Positions 7,259-7,375 of a stretch of DNA of 7,375 nucleotides are shown here, one piece after another. Positions within the stretch are counted from its first letter, which is position 1; every line of letters begins with the position of its first letter. Location of the stretch: assembly GCA_934296355.1 (NCBI GenBank), contig CAKRAY010000070.1, positions 1 through 7,375 on the forward strand, written 5' to 3'. The stretch is from an uncultured Clostridia bacterium (GTDB taxonomy: Bacteria > Bacillota > Clostridia > Christensenellales > DTU072). The notes under the pieces were generated by a model. It was not told the origin of the DNA, ran no database searches, and worked only from the letters and a program-made list of their open reading frames with translations. A program made the position numbers and the translations under genes.

Positions 7259-7331
7259 CGGCGCCAAACGTTCGTCGGGTACTTATAGCAGTCGGAAAGA
7301 CTTTTCCTTTGTGCTAATGCGTACTGTTAAC
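7259..7331 (+). repeat. Right copy of the ~75-bp structured inverted repeat
   Basis: Read on the plus strand this matches the left copy read on the minus strand, from CGGCGCC to GTTAAC. The stem arms are GTAC 7279-7282 with GTAC 7321-7324, TAGCA 7286-7290 with TGCTA 7312-7316, and GGAAA 7294-7298 with TTTCC 7303-7307 around a GACT loop. Compared with the left copy, both outer arms change together from GCGC to GTAC, and the apical stem is shorter (14 versus 18 bases). Internal loops TTA, GTC, TTTG and ATGC and the two flanks are unchanged. It points away from the operon and lies directly upstream of the operon promoter. No gene is visible on the plus strand beside it, and only 44 unassigned bases follow before the window ends. 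Confidence 0.9.
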
Positions 7332-7375
7332 CGCCGAAGCGCCGACTTACAAGGAAGCCGTTACGTACCTTACGG

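Noticed and set aside
7259..7331. Riboswitch or other named cis-regulatory RNA
   Set aside because: The conserved bases do not match the riboswitch classes I compared from memory (preQ1, c-di-GMP, fluoride, THF, ZTP), and in both copies it points away from the operon, with no visible downstream gene.
1..7331. Composite transposon or assembly foldback
   Set aside because: There is no transposase inside, and the two copies differ by compensatory changes, which a chimeric foldback of one copy would not produce. Mobility of the repeat itself remains open.
7332..7375. Possible start of another gene or repeat at the right edge
   Set aside because: An AAGGAAG purine run is present, but there is no start codon at proper distance and the short CCGT/ACGG pairing is too weak to call.

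Overview
The window reads as a piece of a bacterial chromosome, most likely an uncultured gut-type Clostridia/Firmicutes lineage. This is inferred from three things: MnmG resembles the Bacillus/Clostridium form; a BspA-like leucine-rich-repeat lipoprotein with a Cys/His-rich linker is present; and ribosome binding sites are strong AGGAGG types between AT-rich spacers. Genus or species cannot be stated from the sequence alone. All four genes lie on the minus strand, all end in TAA, and they are packed tightly enough to be one operon.

In transcription order (right to left), a perfect-consensus sigma-70/SigA promoter (TTGACA, 17 bp, TATAAT; 7220-7248) precedes a BspA-type LRR lipoprotein (5577-7166). 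A 30-nt gap follows, then isoleucyl-tRNA synthetase ileS (2430-5546). A 61-nt gap holding a perfect 8-bp hairpin leads to a YqeY/GatB-like protein (1922-2368), whose stop overlaps the start of mnmG by one base (TAATG; mnmG 84-1922). Three of the four genes work on tRNA or are related to tRNA enzymes: IleS charges tRNA-Ile, MnmG (with MnmE, not in this window) modifies wobble U34, and YqeY carries the tRNA-binding-type fold of the GatB tail. The surface lipoprotein at the head of the operon is the odd member.

Two features deserve attention. First, the operon is bracketed by two copies of a ~75-bp element in inverted orientation (1-77 and 7259-7331). The copies differ only at positions that keep a stem-loop intact: GCGC/GCGC in one is GTAC/GTAC in the other, and the apical hairpin is rebuilt. 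The unpaired segments and flanks are identical. This is pairwise covariation, so the element is probably selected as folded RNA or folded single-stranded DNA. I do not recognise it as a known riboswitch, attC site or REP. Second, the IleS active-site HIGH motif (HxGH) reads G-I-H-H, the swapped GxHH signature reported for IleS2-type enzymes with very high mupirocin resistance.

There is no gene-free stretch over 300 bases. The last 44 bases (7332-7375) hold nothing I can identify.
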